A stretch of DNA of 64,000 nt from Deltaproteobacteria bacterium. Its GTDB lineage: Bacteria; Desulfobacterota; Desulfarculia; Adiutricales; Adiutricaceae. Position numbers and translations under genes: made by a program. The notes beneath the pieces are model-generated. The model did no database searches. It had not been told where the DNA came from and was given only the letters and a program-made list of their open reading frames with translations. How positions within the stretch are numbered: the stretch's first letter is position 1; each line of letters opens with the position of its first letter. The stretch covers positions 1 through 64,000 of the forward strand of contig JAISMF010000010.1 in assembly GCA_031276865.1 (NCBI GenBank), read 5' to 3'. Shown in pieces: positions 7,967-16,029 of the stretch.

Positions 7967-9481
7967 CTACCGGGCGGTCTGGGCCACGAGCTCGGCGTTG
8001 GAGAGCTTTGAGAGCTTCTCCACCTTGCCGATGTCGGTTTTGGTGGCCTTGGCCAGGATCTTGGCCGCTTCGGGCTCCATCTTCCAGAACATGACGATGG
8101 AGCGGAGGCGGATGCGCTCGATCACGCCCGACATGGCGTCGGCCACGTTGTCTAGGAAGCGGTCCTTCTCCTCTTGGGTCATGACCCGGTTGTAGAGGGC
8201 CCGGGGCTGCTCGTAGTCCTCCGGGCCGACCTCCACGTTGTAGCGGGCGGCGTTGCCCGAAAGGGGCACTTCGGGATAGTTCAGGGGCTTGGGTCCGGGG
8301 CCGCCAAAGCTGTTGGGCCAGAAGTTGGGCGCGGCTCCGGCGGGGGAGTCGTTCACCAGATAGCTGTCCCGCTCGTTTGTGTGGTTCGACTTCACCCCCC
8401 GGGGCTGGTTCACCGGGATCTGGTGGTAGTTGGCGCCCAGACGGTGGAGGTGGGTGTCGTGGTAGGAGAAGAGCCTCCCCTGGAGCAGTTTGTCGGGGGA
8501 GGGCCCGATGCCGGGGACGAAGTTGGAGGGGTTGAAGGCCGACTGCTCCACATCCTGGAAGTAGTTGGCCGGGGCCTTGTCCAAAGTGATCGTCCCGATG
8601 GTCGATAAGGGGGCGTCGGAATGGTACCAGACCTTGGTCACGTCGAAGGGGTCGTAGGGGAGCTTGGCCACCTCCGCGGGGGTGAGGATCTGGACCTTGA
8701 CCTCCCAGGAGGGGTACTCCCTGGCCGCCAGGGCGTCGTAGAGGTCCCGGGTGGCGTGGTCCGGGTCCTTCTTGAACATCTCGTTGGCCTCCTCCCGGTG
8801 GAAGTTCTGGATCCCCTGCTTGGTGACGATGTGGTACTTCACCCAGAAGTACTCGTTTTTGGCGTTGTACCACATGTAAGTGTGGCTGCCGAAGCCGTGC
8901 ATGGTCCTAAAATTCCTAGGCGTGCCCCGGTCGCTGAAGAGGATGGCCACCTGGTGCAGGGCCTCGGGGGTGAGGGACCAGAAGTCCCACTTGTAGTTGG
9001 GATCGTGGAGGTTGTTGTCGGGGCGCCTCTTCTGGCTGTGGATGAAGTCGGGAAACTTCATGGGGTCGCGGATGAAGAATATGGGGGTGTTGTTGCCCAC
9101 GAGGTCGTAGTTCCCCTCGGCGGTGTAGAACTTGGTGGCGAAACCCCGGGGATCGCGGTCCGCGTCGGCGTAGCCCCTTTCGCCGGCCACGGTGGAGAAG
9201 CGCATGAAGACCTCGGTCTCCTTGCCGACGCCGTTAAGGAAGTCGGCGCAGGTCCACTTGCTCACGTCCGCCGTGAGCTTGAAGCTGCCGAAGGCGCCGG
9301 CCCCCTTGGCGTGGACCACCCTCTCGGGGATCCTCTCCCGGCCGAAGTGGGCCAGTTTTTCCAGGAGGACCACATCCTGCAGGAGAATTGGGCCCCCCTT
9401 GCCGGCCGTCTGGGAAATGTTGTCGTTGATGATGGGAGCGCCGAATGCCGTCGATAGATAATTTTTCGGGTTATCTGCCAT
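7967..9481 (-). CDS. katA: Heme catalase (small-subunit, KatA type)
   Basis: A 504-residue monofunctional catalase, a cytoplasmic heme enzyme that dismutates hydrogen peroxide to water and oxygen. The catalytic His57 lies in RVVHAKGAGAFG, the distal Asn in GNNTPIFFIRDP (Asn130/131), and the proximal heme-ligand Tyr340 in RLFSYHDTHLHRLGANY. The length and these motifs match small-subunit catalases without the C-terminal flavodoxin-like domain. ATG at 9481 is preceded by AGGAG at a good distance. The gene is monocistronic, ends in a strong hairpin (7908-7936), and has two related dyads 220-270 bp upstream that could be operators. In an anaerobe it would serve transient oxygen exposure. Confidence 0.97.
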   Translation of the reverse strand: MADNPKNYLSTAFGAPIINDNISQTAGKGGPILLQDVVLLEKLAHFGRERIPERVVHAKGAGAFGSFKLTADVSKWTCADFLNGVGKETEVFMRFSTVAGERGYADADRDPRGFATKFYTAEGNYDLVGNNTPIFFIRDPMKFPDFIHSQKRRPDNNLHDPNYKWDFWSLTPEALHQVAILFSDRGTPRNFRTMHGFGSHTYMWYNAKNEYFWVKYHIVTKQGIQNFHREEANEMFKKDPDHATRDLYDALAAREYPSWEVKVQILTPAEVAKLPYDPFDVTKVWYHSDAPLSTIGTITLDKAPANYFQDVEQSAFNPSNFVPGIGPSPDKLLQGRLFSYHDTHLHRLGANYHQIPVNQPRGVKSNHTNERDSYLVNDSPAGAAPNFWPNSFGGPGPKPLNYPEVPLSGNAARYNVEVGPEDYEQPRALYNRVMTQEEKDRFLDNVADAMSGVIERIRLRSIVMFWKMEPEAAKILAKATKTDIGKVEKLSKLSNAELVAQTAR

Positions 9482-9703
9482 AAACTTTTTCTCCTGAACT
9501 TTTTCGGTGGCGTTGTCCGGAAAGAGCCCCGCGCCGGACGCCGGCGGCGAAGCCTCGTTTAGCCGCGTTTAATTTTCAGCCGCGTTTACGCGTGAGCGCC
9601 GAACCCCTGAGGATCCGTCTGATTTCAGTTTATACCCGGAAATTGATTAGCGCAAAGAAAAAAAGTCGTATTCCGTCCAACCCGGAAAGGGTTTTGAGAT
9701 TCT

Positions 9704-9751
9704 GACGCTATAAGCGTCCATTTTTAAAAATCATGCGTTATATATAGCGTC
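9704..9751 (-). promoter_or_regulatory. Paired dyad sequences upstream of katA, candidate operators
   Basis: A perfect palindrome GACGCTATAAGCGTC (9704-9718) is followed by a related imperfect one, GCGTTATATATAGCGTC (9735-9751). Both share an AGCGTC half-site, and their centres are about 31 bp apart, near three helical turns. They lie 220-270 bp upstream of the katA start in an otherwise unoccupied region. Neither matches the PerR or OxyR consensus that I know, so the regulator is unknown. Confidence 0.35.
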
Positions 9752-10345
9752 TTTACGGGCGCGGGCGCCGCCCGCGCCCCTCCGGCTCCGCGGGCGCCGC
9801 GTTTTTCAAGATCCGCCAAGGGACCCCGGGGAAATTTTTTCGGCGGCGGCGCGAATAAAAACGAAGCGTTGCGAAAGAGAAAGCGGGGAAAGATTTCCCA
9901 AAATTTCCCCGGGGGATGAAAAAAATTCTCCCGTGAATGGAAAAATCGTCCCGAGGGGACGAAAAAATTTCCCCGAGGTTTTCCAGGCGGGACGGGAAAA
10001 GGCTCGGCGGAAATTGGAATTTTTCCGCGTTCGGGGAAGGGGGGGATTTCGGGGCGTTGGAAATTTTTCCCCGCGAAATTTTTAAAATCCGCGGGGACGG
10101 CCGGAGGAAATTTTTCGGGGGGACGGCGGGGATTTTCAAAAAAAGCGGTATTTTAGTCCGGGGAATTATTTTTAGGGGGCCGCCAGATTTTTTATGGCCT
10201 CCGGCGCTAGGCGGGGCGCTCCGAGCCCATGCCCGGGCGCCCCGGGAGCTTTTCCCGGGGGGAGGACGAACGGCCGGTCTTAGGGAGACGGCCGGCCGTC
10301 TTTTCACAGCGGAATCCTTTTTAAAGCGCGCCGCTTTCAGGGCGC
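9752..10345. other. Intergenic region with G/A-rich degenerate repeats
   Basis: Repetitive, strongly GC-skewed DNA with many copies of a loose GGGGA(C/T)GAAAAAATTTCCCC-like pattern (9890-10130). Long open frames on both strands are compositional and have no protein-like features. A GC-rich palindrome (GACGGCCGGCCGTC) occurs near 10287. Confidence 0.4.
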
Positions 10346-11269
10346 TTAAAAGGTCCTGGCGCCTCCGGCCCGGGGCAGCTGGTTTTGGCGCCGGAGCACC
10401 TGGGTCACCCGGGTGAGCGCCGTCCGGTACTGGTAATCCTGCTCCGCGATGAAGGCCAGGCGGTAGTACTCCCAGGCGCTTTTCAGATCTCCCAAGGTCT
10501 CGGAGCGCAAACCCAGATTGTAGAGGGCCGGGCCGTAGGCGGGATTTAGTTCCAAAAGCCTAAGCCAGATGAGGGCGGCCCCCTCCCAGTCGCCTCCGGC
10601 CGCGAGGTCCCTCGCCTCGAGGCTCAAGGGATCGGAGGCCGGGGCCAGGTCCTGGACGGTGAAGAGGGGGCCCGCCAATTCCACCAGGTCGTCCGCGGCC
10701 CGGCTCACGAGCTCGTCTAAAATCTCCCGGGACACGGATTCGTAATTCCACCCGCGGCCGTTTCGGCCGCGGTTTTGGAGGTAGCTTCCGTAGGAGCGCT
10801 CCGCCCGGTAAAAAAGGAGGCCCCCGTCCACGCTCTCTTTGGCGCCGGGCTTGTCCAGGCGCCATTCCACCTTCAGGTTTCCGGTGGCCTTCTGGAAGTC
10901 GTAGTCCGCCGGAACCTCCCTGGTCTCGTCGGCTCGGACCAGAAAGACCTGGCCCGTCAAGGGATCCTCCTCCCAGACGGCCTCGCCCGGGCGCCTCTCC
11001 TCGTTTATCACGGTCTCGCTTCCCGACTCCAGGGCCAGCTCGAAGAGGGCGACGCTGGAGAGCCGCGGGAGCGCGGAGTCCTCCCGGGCGAAGGGGCGGC
11101 GCTTTTTCAGCTCCGCCGCGAGCGGAGCCGCCGCGGAGCCCTCGAAGAGGCCCAAGGCCGCCCCGGAGCGGAGGGCCGCGCCCTCCTGGCGGGCCGCGCA
11201 GGCGCAGAGGAGGGAGAGGAGGAGGAAAAGCGGAAGGGCCCGAGGGAGGCTTTTAAGCGGGGGGGACAT
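10346..11269 (-). CDS. TPR-containing lipoprotein of unknown function
   Basis: A 307-residue predicted lipoprotein. A hydrophobic signal (about residues 10-24, LPLFLLLSLLCACAA) ends in a lipobox-like LCAC, so the mature protein should be lipid-anchored after about residue 22-24. The middle (about 60-215) is unrecognised, with a beta-rich segment around residues 75-140 containing repeated E-rich strands. Residues about 225-290 resemble two TPR helices (GDWEGAALIWLRLLELNPAY, then ALYNLGLRSETLGDLKSAWE). The start overlaps the 3' end of trmFO by 17 bp, so it is probably translationally coupled to that gene although no functional link is obvious. The role may be in envelope assembly, as for many TPR lipoproteins, but that is inference. 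Confidence 0.8.
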   Translation of the reverse strand: MSPPLKSLPRALPLFLLLSLLCACAARQEGAALRSGAALGLFEGSAAAPLAAELKKRRPFAREDSALPRLSSVALFELALESGSETVINEERRPGEAVWEEDPLTGQVFLVRADETREVPADYDFQKATGNLKVEWRLDKPGAKESVDGGLLFYRAERSYGSYLQNRGRNGRGWNYESVSREILDELVSRAADDLVELAGPLFTVQDLAPASDPLSLEARDLAAGGDWEGAALIWLRLLELNPAYGPALYNLGLRSETLGDLKSAWEYYRLAFIAEQDYQYRTALTRVTQVLRRQNQLPRAGGARTF

Positions 11270-12581
11270 AGCTCGTTTCCTGGAGGAAGAGGGCCAGGCT
11301 CCGCCTGGCCCTCTCCGTTCTGAAGGCGGCGCGGTCTTTTTTCGGAACCGACGGATCCGGGGCCGGGAAGAGTCCGAAGCTCACGTTGGACGGGGCGAAG
11401 GGGCCGCGTCTTTCGAAGGGCGCGAGGTGCCCTAAGAGCGCCCCCAGGGCGGTCTCCCTGGGCGGCCTTACGGGTTCCAGGCCGAGGATCGCCCGGGCGG
11501 CGTTCTCGCCGGCCACGAGGCCGTGGGCGGCGGACTCCACGTAGCCCTCCACGCCCGAGAGCTGCCCCCCGATGAAGACGGAGGGGGCCTTAAGCAGACG
11601 CTGAAAGGGATCGAGGGCCTCCGGGGCGTCCAGGTAGGTGTTGCGGTGGATGGCGCCGTAGCGGGCGAACTCGGCCTTCTCCAAGCCGGGGATGAGGCGG
11701 AAGACCTTATCCTGGCCCCCCCGTGTGAGCCGCGTCTGAAAGCCCACGATGTTCCAGAGGGTGCCGGCGAGGTTCTCCCGCCGGAGCTGGACCGCCGCGT
11801 AAGGCTTCCTTCCCGTCCGGGGGTCGATCAAGCCCACGGGCTTCATGGGGCCGAAGAGGAGGGTCTTGGGGCCCCTCTGGGCCATGACCTCCACGGGCAG
11901 GCAGCCTTCGAAGTACTTTTCATCCTCGAAGGCCCTTTTTTCCACCCGGTCGGCCCCGGTCAAGGCCTCGAGGAAGATTTCGAACTCCTCTTTGGTGAAG
12001 GGGGCGTTCAAATAGTCGCCTCCTCCCTTTCCGTAGCGGTCGGCCGGGAAAACCTTTTCCATGTCCAAAGACTCTCCGCTCACTATGGGGGCCAGGGCGT
12101 CGTAGAAGGAGAGGCGCCCGGAGCCGGTTAGGCCTCTTAAAAACTCCGCCATCGGCTCCGAGGTGAGGGGGCCCGTCGCCACCACCACCGGCTCTTCGGA
12201 GGCTAAATCCAGCGATTCGACTTCCCCGGAAACGATTTTCACGTTCCCCCGGCTGTTTAGGAGGCTTTCCACCCTGGCGCTGAAAAGCTCCCGATCCACG
12301 GCCAGGGCCTTTCCCGCCGGCACCCGGGTTTCGTCCGCGGCCAGCATCACGAGCGATCCCATTTTCCGCAGCTCCTCTTTTAAAAGCCCCACGGCGTTGT
12401 CCGGGGAATCCGAGCGAAACGAATTGGAGCAGACCAGCTCCGCCGGTTTGGGGCTTTTATGGGCGGGGGAGTATTTCAGGGGCTTCATTTCATGGAGGAC
12501 GACCTCGAGGCCCAGAGTCGAGGCCCGCCAGGCCGCCTCGCAGCCGGCGAGGCCGGCCCCTATGATTTTAAGCCTCTTCAC
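11253..12581 (-). CDS. trmFO: Methylenetetrahydrofolate--tRNA-(uracil-5-)-methyltransferase
   Basis: A 442-residue folate- and FAD-dependent enzyme that forms 5-methyluridine at position 54 of tRNA, with methylenetetrahydrofolate as carbon donor. The N-terminal Rossmann motif is GAGLAG (8-13). The two conserved cysteines are present: C51 in ELVCSNSFRSD and C227 in EGCLPVEVMA. The C-terminal FAD contact region reads GQLSGVEGYVESAAHG. The length is typical. GTG at 12581 is chosen because AGGAG lies 7 nt upstream. This folate-dependent enzyme replaces TrmA in many Gram-positive and deltaproteobacterial lineages. The downstream lipoprotein gene overlaps its end. Confidence 0.97.
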   Translation of the reverse strand: MKRLKIIGAGLAGCEAAWRASTLGLEVVLHEMKPLKYSPAHKSPKPAELVCSNSFRSDSPDNAVGLLKEELRKMGSLVMLAADETRVPAGKALAVDRELFSARVESLLNSRGNVKIVSGEVESLDLASEEPVVVATGPLTSEPMAEFLRGLTGSGRLSFYDALAPIVSGESLDMEKVFPADRYGKGGGDYLNAPFTKEEFEIFLEALTGADRVEKRAFEDEKYFEGCLPVEVMAQRGPKTLLFGPMKPVGLIDPRTGRKPYAAVQLRRENLAGTLWNIVGFQTRLTRGGQDKVFRLIPGLEKAEFARYGAIHRNTYLDAPEALDPFQRLLKAPSVFIGGQLSGVEGYVESAAHGLVAGENAARAILGLEPVRPPRETALGALLGHLAPFERRGPFAPSNVSFGLFPAPDPSVPKKDRAAFRTERARRSLALFLQETSYVPPA

Positions 12582-13488
12582 CGATAACTCCTCTCGGCTC
12601 CTCTTTTAAAAACGGCGTAACCCCCGTGGATTTACACAAGAGGGGTTGCGGAAAAAACGCCTCGTCATGGCCCTGGGGGAATTGAATATTAGCAGTTAAC
12701 CCGACGCGCTGTAAAGGGAGGACGGAAGCGGGGGGGGCTTGGGACGCGGAGGCGGAAGCGGAAGAAGCGGAGGGAGGGGAGGGAGGGGAGGAAGCCGCGG
12801 GAAGCGGAGAAAGCGGGGGAAGGGGGGGAGCGGAAGAAGCGGCAAGAGGAAGCCGAGGGAGCTGGGGAAACGGAGGAGGCGGAAGTTTCAGGCCGGAGGA
12901 AAGGGAAAAAAAGAAGGGAGGATGTTCATTTTTCCGGAAAAAATGCTACCATTTTCGAAAAACCCGGCCTCGCTCCGCATCCTGGCCCGCGGTCCGGTCC
13001 GCGGGGGGCCGGCGAAGTGGCTGTAATTTTTAATAATTAGTCTTAATAATAATTAATTTTATAAACATACATCCTATTAATTTCCTTTTTCTCCCGAAGC
13101 CACCGCTTTCCACCCCCAACCGAAAACAAAGACCTTTCCCCCCTTCTCGGCCCGAAGCGCGGGCGGCAAATGAGCGCACAAAGGGCTAAGTTTTTTTTGA
13201 ATTTTGAGAAGCTATTCAAAATTCGTTCTTGTGTTTCTCATTGAGATAGAGTATGCTAGATTTGTTGAGCTTTGATTGTCCTTAAGGCGCCGTTTCCGCC
13301 CGCGGACCGGCCTCGCTCCGGACAGGCTCAGGGCGGATGAAGCCCGTCTTTTTCCTCCGGATGATCGGGAAAAGCCCGTGGGGGGGCTCTCCCTTCCGCC
13401 CGGGCGTCCGGCCCCGGCTCTCCGCCCTTTTCCCGCCGGAAGAGGCGGCTATCTCAGTTCCAATCTCAAGACGAGGACTAATTCTCTT
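12582..13488. other. Intergenic region with polypurine tract and AT island
   Basis: Contains a 200-bp purine-rich tract (separate entry), a 50-bp AT island around 13025-13080, and GC-rich DNA before the small CxxC gene. Open frames across the purine tract encode only Gly/Arg/Lys-rich low-complexity sequence. Confidence 0.45.
12721..12924 (+). repeat. Polypurine low-complexity tract
   Basis: About 200 bp with very few pyrimidines on the plus strand, built from irregular GGAAGCGG and GAAGAAGCGG units. Such tracts can form triplex or R-loop structures. I see no sign that it is translated. Confidence 0.7.
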
Positions 13489-13734
13489 ATGGCCATGCAA
13501 AAACCCCTGATAAGCGTCTGCATTGACGGCAAACCCCATTCCTGGATGGTGGTGGCGGAAGAAGCCATGAACAACGGCGACGACATCGTGAAGCTGGAAC
13601 ACCGCTGGTGCAAGAAATGCGGCTGCCTCACCCAGGTGGGCATCACCACCGCCGGGGAGCCGGTGGTGGCCGTGAGCGACAACGGAGCCCCGCATCTGGC
13701 CGTGCCGCGGATCTTGGACATCATTATAAAGTAA
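13489..13734 (+). CDS. Small hypothetical protein with CxxC-type cysteine cluster
   Basis: An 81-residue protein starting at ATG 13489 (MAMQKPLISVCIDGKPHSWM). A GAGGA-like ribosome binding site lies about 12 nt upstream, and a second in-frame ATG occurs two codons later. A cysteine cluster WCKKCGCL near residues 43-50, with an additional Cys11 and several His, suggests a small metal-binding (zinc-ribbon-like) fold. The rest predicts as short beta strands. Codon usage is like that of the long genes here. The longer upstream frame extension is compositional. A GC-rich palindrome follows the stop, so it is probably a single-gene unit. I do not recognise the family. Confidence 0.6.
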   Translation: MAMQKPLISVCIDGKPHSWMVVAEEAMNNGDDIVKLEHRWCKKCGCLTQVGITTAGEPVVAVSDNGAPHLAVPRILDIIIK

Positions 13735-13747
13735 AAACCGCTCTTTT

Positions 13748-13771
13748 CCGCCCGGGGCGCGCCCCGGGCGG
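13748..13771 (+). terminator. GC-rich palindrome after the small CxxC gene
   Basis: A perfect dyad of about 24 bp (arms CCGCCCGGGG and CCCCGGGCGG, CGCG centre) starts 13 nt after the stop. Only a GGTTT tail follows, so it is a weak intrinsic terminator candidate. Confidence 0.5.
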
Positions 13772-14710
13772 GGTTTGGCGCTTACCTCCGCGTTGGACGG
13801 GTTTTACAAGAGGCGGCTCCCTTGGGAATCCTTTTTTCCGGATCGGGTGAGGCCGCCTCCTTTAAGCCCGGGGGGCGGAAGCGGCCGTCGCCCTTCCGCC
13901 CTCAGCGGGAGGGCCGCAAGCTGCAAGGGAGGGCGCCGGCGAAAGAAGCCCCATCCCCCTGTTTTTTCCCGTATCCCCGCTTTTCTCCGGCGGGGCTTTT
14001 TTTGGGGTGGCTGGCTTTTCAGCTGGCCCGCCACGAGGGCGCGGACGAGGTTTTTTCGAGACCCTGGAAAGCTCCGTCATCTCTGGAAAGCGCGGTGAAG
14101 ATTCCGGCCCGAGAGGGTGGGGCCTTTCGACGAAGGAGCGTTTCGGACGCCGCGACCGCCGCGGCTGACGCGCGAAAGTCGATGCAATAACGGAGCGAAT
14201 CATCGAAACATTTAAGTACGTCTTCCGGATAAGCGGAAACGAGATGGACTATTAATGGGCGACGGAGGGGATTTTTAAAGATTTCGTGGAATTTAACGCC
14301 CGCGTTTGAAAAGTGAACATCGGATAGGAAAAATTTTTTATCGCTATCCGAACTTGAAAATCTGGTTTCGCGTTCCCAAAAGAACGTGGCGGAGCTCATA
14401 AGAGTGCCGGCGCCGAGGTAGATGAGGGAGCGTAACGAAAAGGCGCGGCTGAACTGGGAAAAAGACGACTCACCTGAAAAAGATCGAAATTAAAGGATTC
14501 CCTCAAAGCCTTTGAGCTTTTCCGCGAAGCGGGAAAGCGCGCCGCAACCGGCATGGCGAAACATCGGAGCGCCGGTAAAACCATATCGGAGTTAGGCTTC
14601 GATAATCACTCCGAAGAAAGGGGATGGGAGAACCGATTAACGCGGCGGGAATAGTTTTTCAAAAGACGCTCTATTTTAAAAATTTTAAAATGTTAGCTGT
14701 CATATTTAGT
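13772..14710. other. Gene-poor stretch
   Basis: About 0.9 kb without a recognised gene. A minus-strand open frame at 14019-14399 (126 codons) has some protein-like segments (for example HLVSAYPEDVLKCFDDSLRY). It has no ribosome binding site, homology that I recognise or clear domain, and it may be a relic. Confidence 0.35.
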
Positions 14711-15223
14711 TTAATTAACGCATCTTATATTGTTATAATATAAAAATTCAGCCGCCTTATCCGAACCGTGGCTGGCGGCGACGCATAAATATCTAAAATC
14801 GCCGGTCCGGTTGAACAAGTTGATGGCCTGATTGATTATCCGCTGTCTCTGAATCAAGATTGATGCGCGCGTCCGCTCGTCTCTCCAGTTGGCTTCTCTC
14901 GCCGCTTCGCTTCCCTCAATGTATGCGCCAAAAACGCCTGATCCGCGTGATCCGCCCGATCCTCCATACCCGCCCGATCCGTCCGATCCCCCCGATCCCC
15001 CCGATCCCCCCGATCCCACCGATCCCACCGATCTGCAGTATCTACCAGATCCGCCAAATAAGTCGAATCCGCCTAAACAGCCGGACAAAATCAGGGAAAA
15101 AGAAAAGAGGCACAAAATGAGTGAAAGAAGAATAATTTTTTTACATAATTTAGACGACAGATAGCGTTTATTTCTATTTGATAATTGTGTGAATCGAAAA
15201 TTTTTAATACCCTTGTTTTTCAT
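14711..15223 (-). CDS. Lipoprotein with Gly/Ser repeat stalk
   Basis: A 170-residue predicted lipoprotein. The start at 15223 is chosen because GGAGG lies 5 nt upstream; an earlier in-frame ATG at 15238 overlaps that site. A basic N-terminus and hydrophobic stretch (LLSLILCLFSFSLILSGC) end in the lipobox LSGC, giving lipidation at about Cys38. A flexible stalk of Gly-Gly-Ser-type triplets follows (about residues 48-82), encoded by 9-bp repeats. The C-terminal 70 residues (SEAAREANWRDERTRASILI then FNRTGDFRYLCVAASHGSDK) look helical and faintly Sel1-like. It is AT-richer than the core genes and flanked by relics, so it may be acquired. Function unknown. Confidence 0.65.
   Translation of the reverse strand: MKNKGIKNFRFTQLSNRNKRYLSSKLCKKIILLSLILCLFSFSLILSGCLGGFDLFGGSGRYCRSVGSVGSGGSGGSGGSDGSGGYGGSGGSRGSGVFGAYIEGSEAAREANWRDERTRASILIQRQRIINQAINLFNRTGDFRYLCVAASHGSDKAAEFLYYNNIRCVN
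14940..15038 (-). repeat. 9-bp tandem repeat inside the Gly/Ser lipoprotein gene
   Basis: Eleven units of 9 bp (plus-strand consensus GATCCCCCC) encode three-residue Gly/Ser-rich units. The repeat number can change without loss of frame, so the stalk length is probably variable between strains. Confidence 0.7.
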
Positions 15224-15295
15224 TTTTTCCTCCGTCATGATATGAATTTGAATAGATAACGTCGCCGTAGTTTTTCCGGTTCCCGTTGGTCGGTT

Positions 15296-15625
15296 TCAAC
15301 CAGGCCGCGCGGAAAAAAAATTACGGATTATCTTAGATAACTCTTCAGCGATCTCCCGCTTTATATTGTACGATTCGCATAAAATTTTTTCAACTTCCAA
15401 ATAATTTTGCCGGGATAATTTCAAATTAAAGTTTATGGATAAGCTGTCTTTTTCAACAAACGCTAATCCGAAAGTATTGCTTAAAAAATCGATGGCGCCA
15501 TGGTGTTACATGGAAAACCCAATATCGGTTGACGCGTTGGATGTTTTGTAAAATTGCGCGTGAGAACTATTTTTATATAATTTGATTTTTTTAGACGTGT
15601 TTCGTCTAAAATATGATTTTTTTTT
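15296..15625 (-). pseudogene. Unidentified decayed gene with an internal stop
   Basis: A minus-strand frame from 15625 to TGA at 15298-15296 has a single internal TAA (15508-15506). Both sides of it are protein-like: KIKLYKNSSHAQFYKTSN before, and LSNTFGLAFVEKDSLSIN then ESYNIKREIAEELSKIIRNF after. No start codon or ribosome binding site is evident. The codon-like periodicity argues for a real but broken gene; I do not recognise the family. Confidence 0.4.
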
Positions 15626-16029
15626 CTATTCGCATGAGTTTAAATTGTATCCATATAAAAAAGAGCTTATAAAGATATTAATAGAATATAAAAATATTTA
15701 TATAAATTTAATAATTGTATTAAAGTATAATGTTTATCATATTATAATAAATATAATTATTATTAATTAATCTTTATAATAATTTAGACGCATTTTCTCT
15801 ATAGATACAGTTACAACCGCCCTGTTAAGAGACATGATGAGACACTTCATTCAATTTGAGGGTATTTGGACCCGCAGGGAAACAAAAATACTTAATTGAT
15901 TTTACAATCTCCCTGTGATAAAAAGAAATATAGAAACAACGTGAGCTTTTGCCCGTTTTTTCCTCAATCTCCGATATTTCAGGAATTTCCGTCCGATACT
16001 AGCCCGAATAACCTGAGCTCCACCAAACA
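15626..16029. other. AT-rich region upstream of the AAA/PD-(D/E)XK gene
   Basis: Very AT-rich from 15630 to 15790, then mixed. No gene seen. It probably holds the promoter of the downstream plus-strand gene. Confidence 0.4.

Noticed and set aside
9753-10307. A 184-codon minus-strand open frame rich in Arg/Pro/Ser/Phe
   Set aside because: It runs over G/A-rich degenerate repeats, has no ribosome binding site or domain-like periodicity, and a long opposite-strand frame exists over the same bases. It is compositional.
12739-13026. A Gly/Arg/Lys-rich open frame on the polypurine tract
   Set aside because: The translation is low complexity imposed by purine codons. No start context or homologue-like segment.
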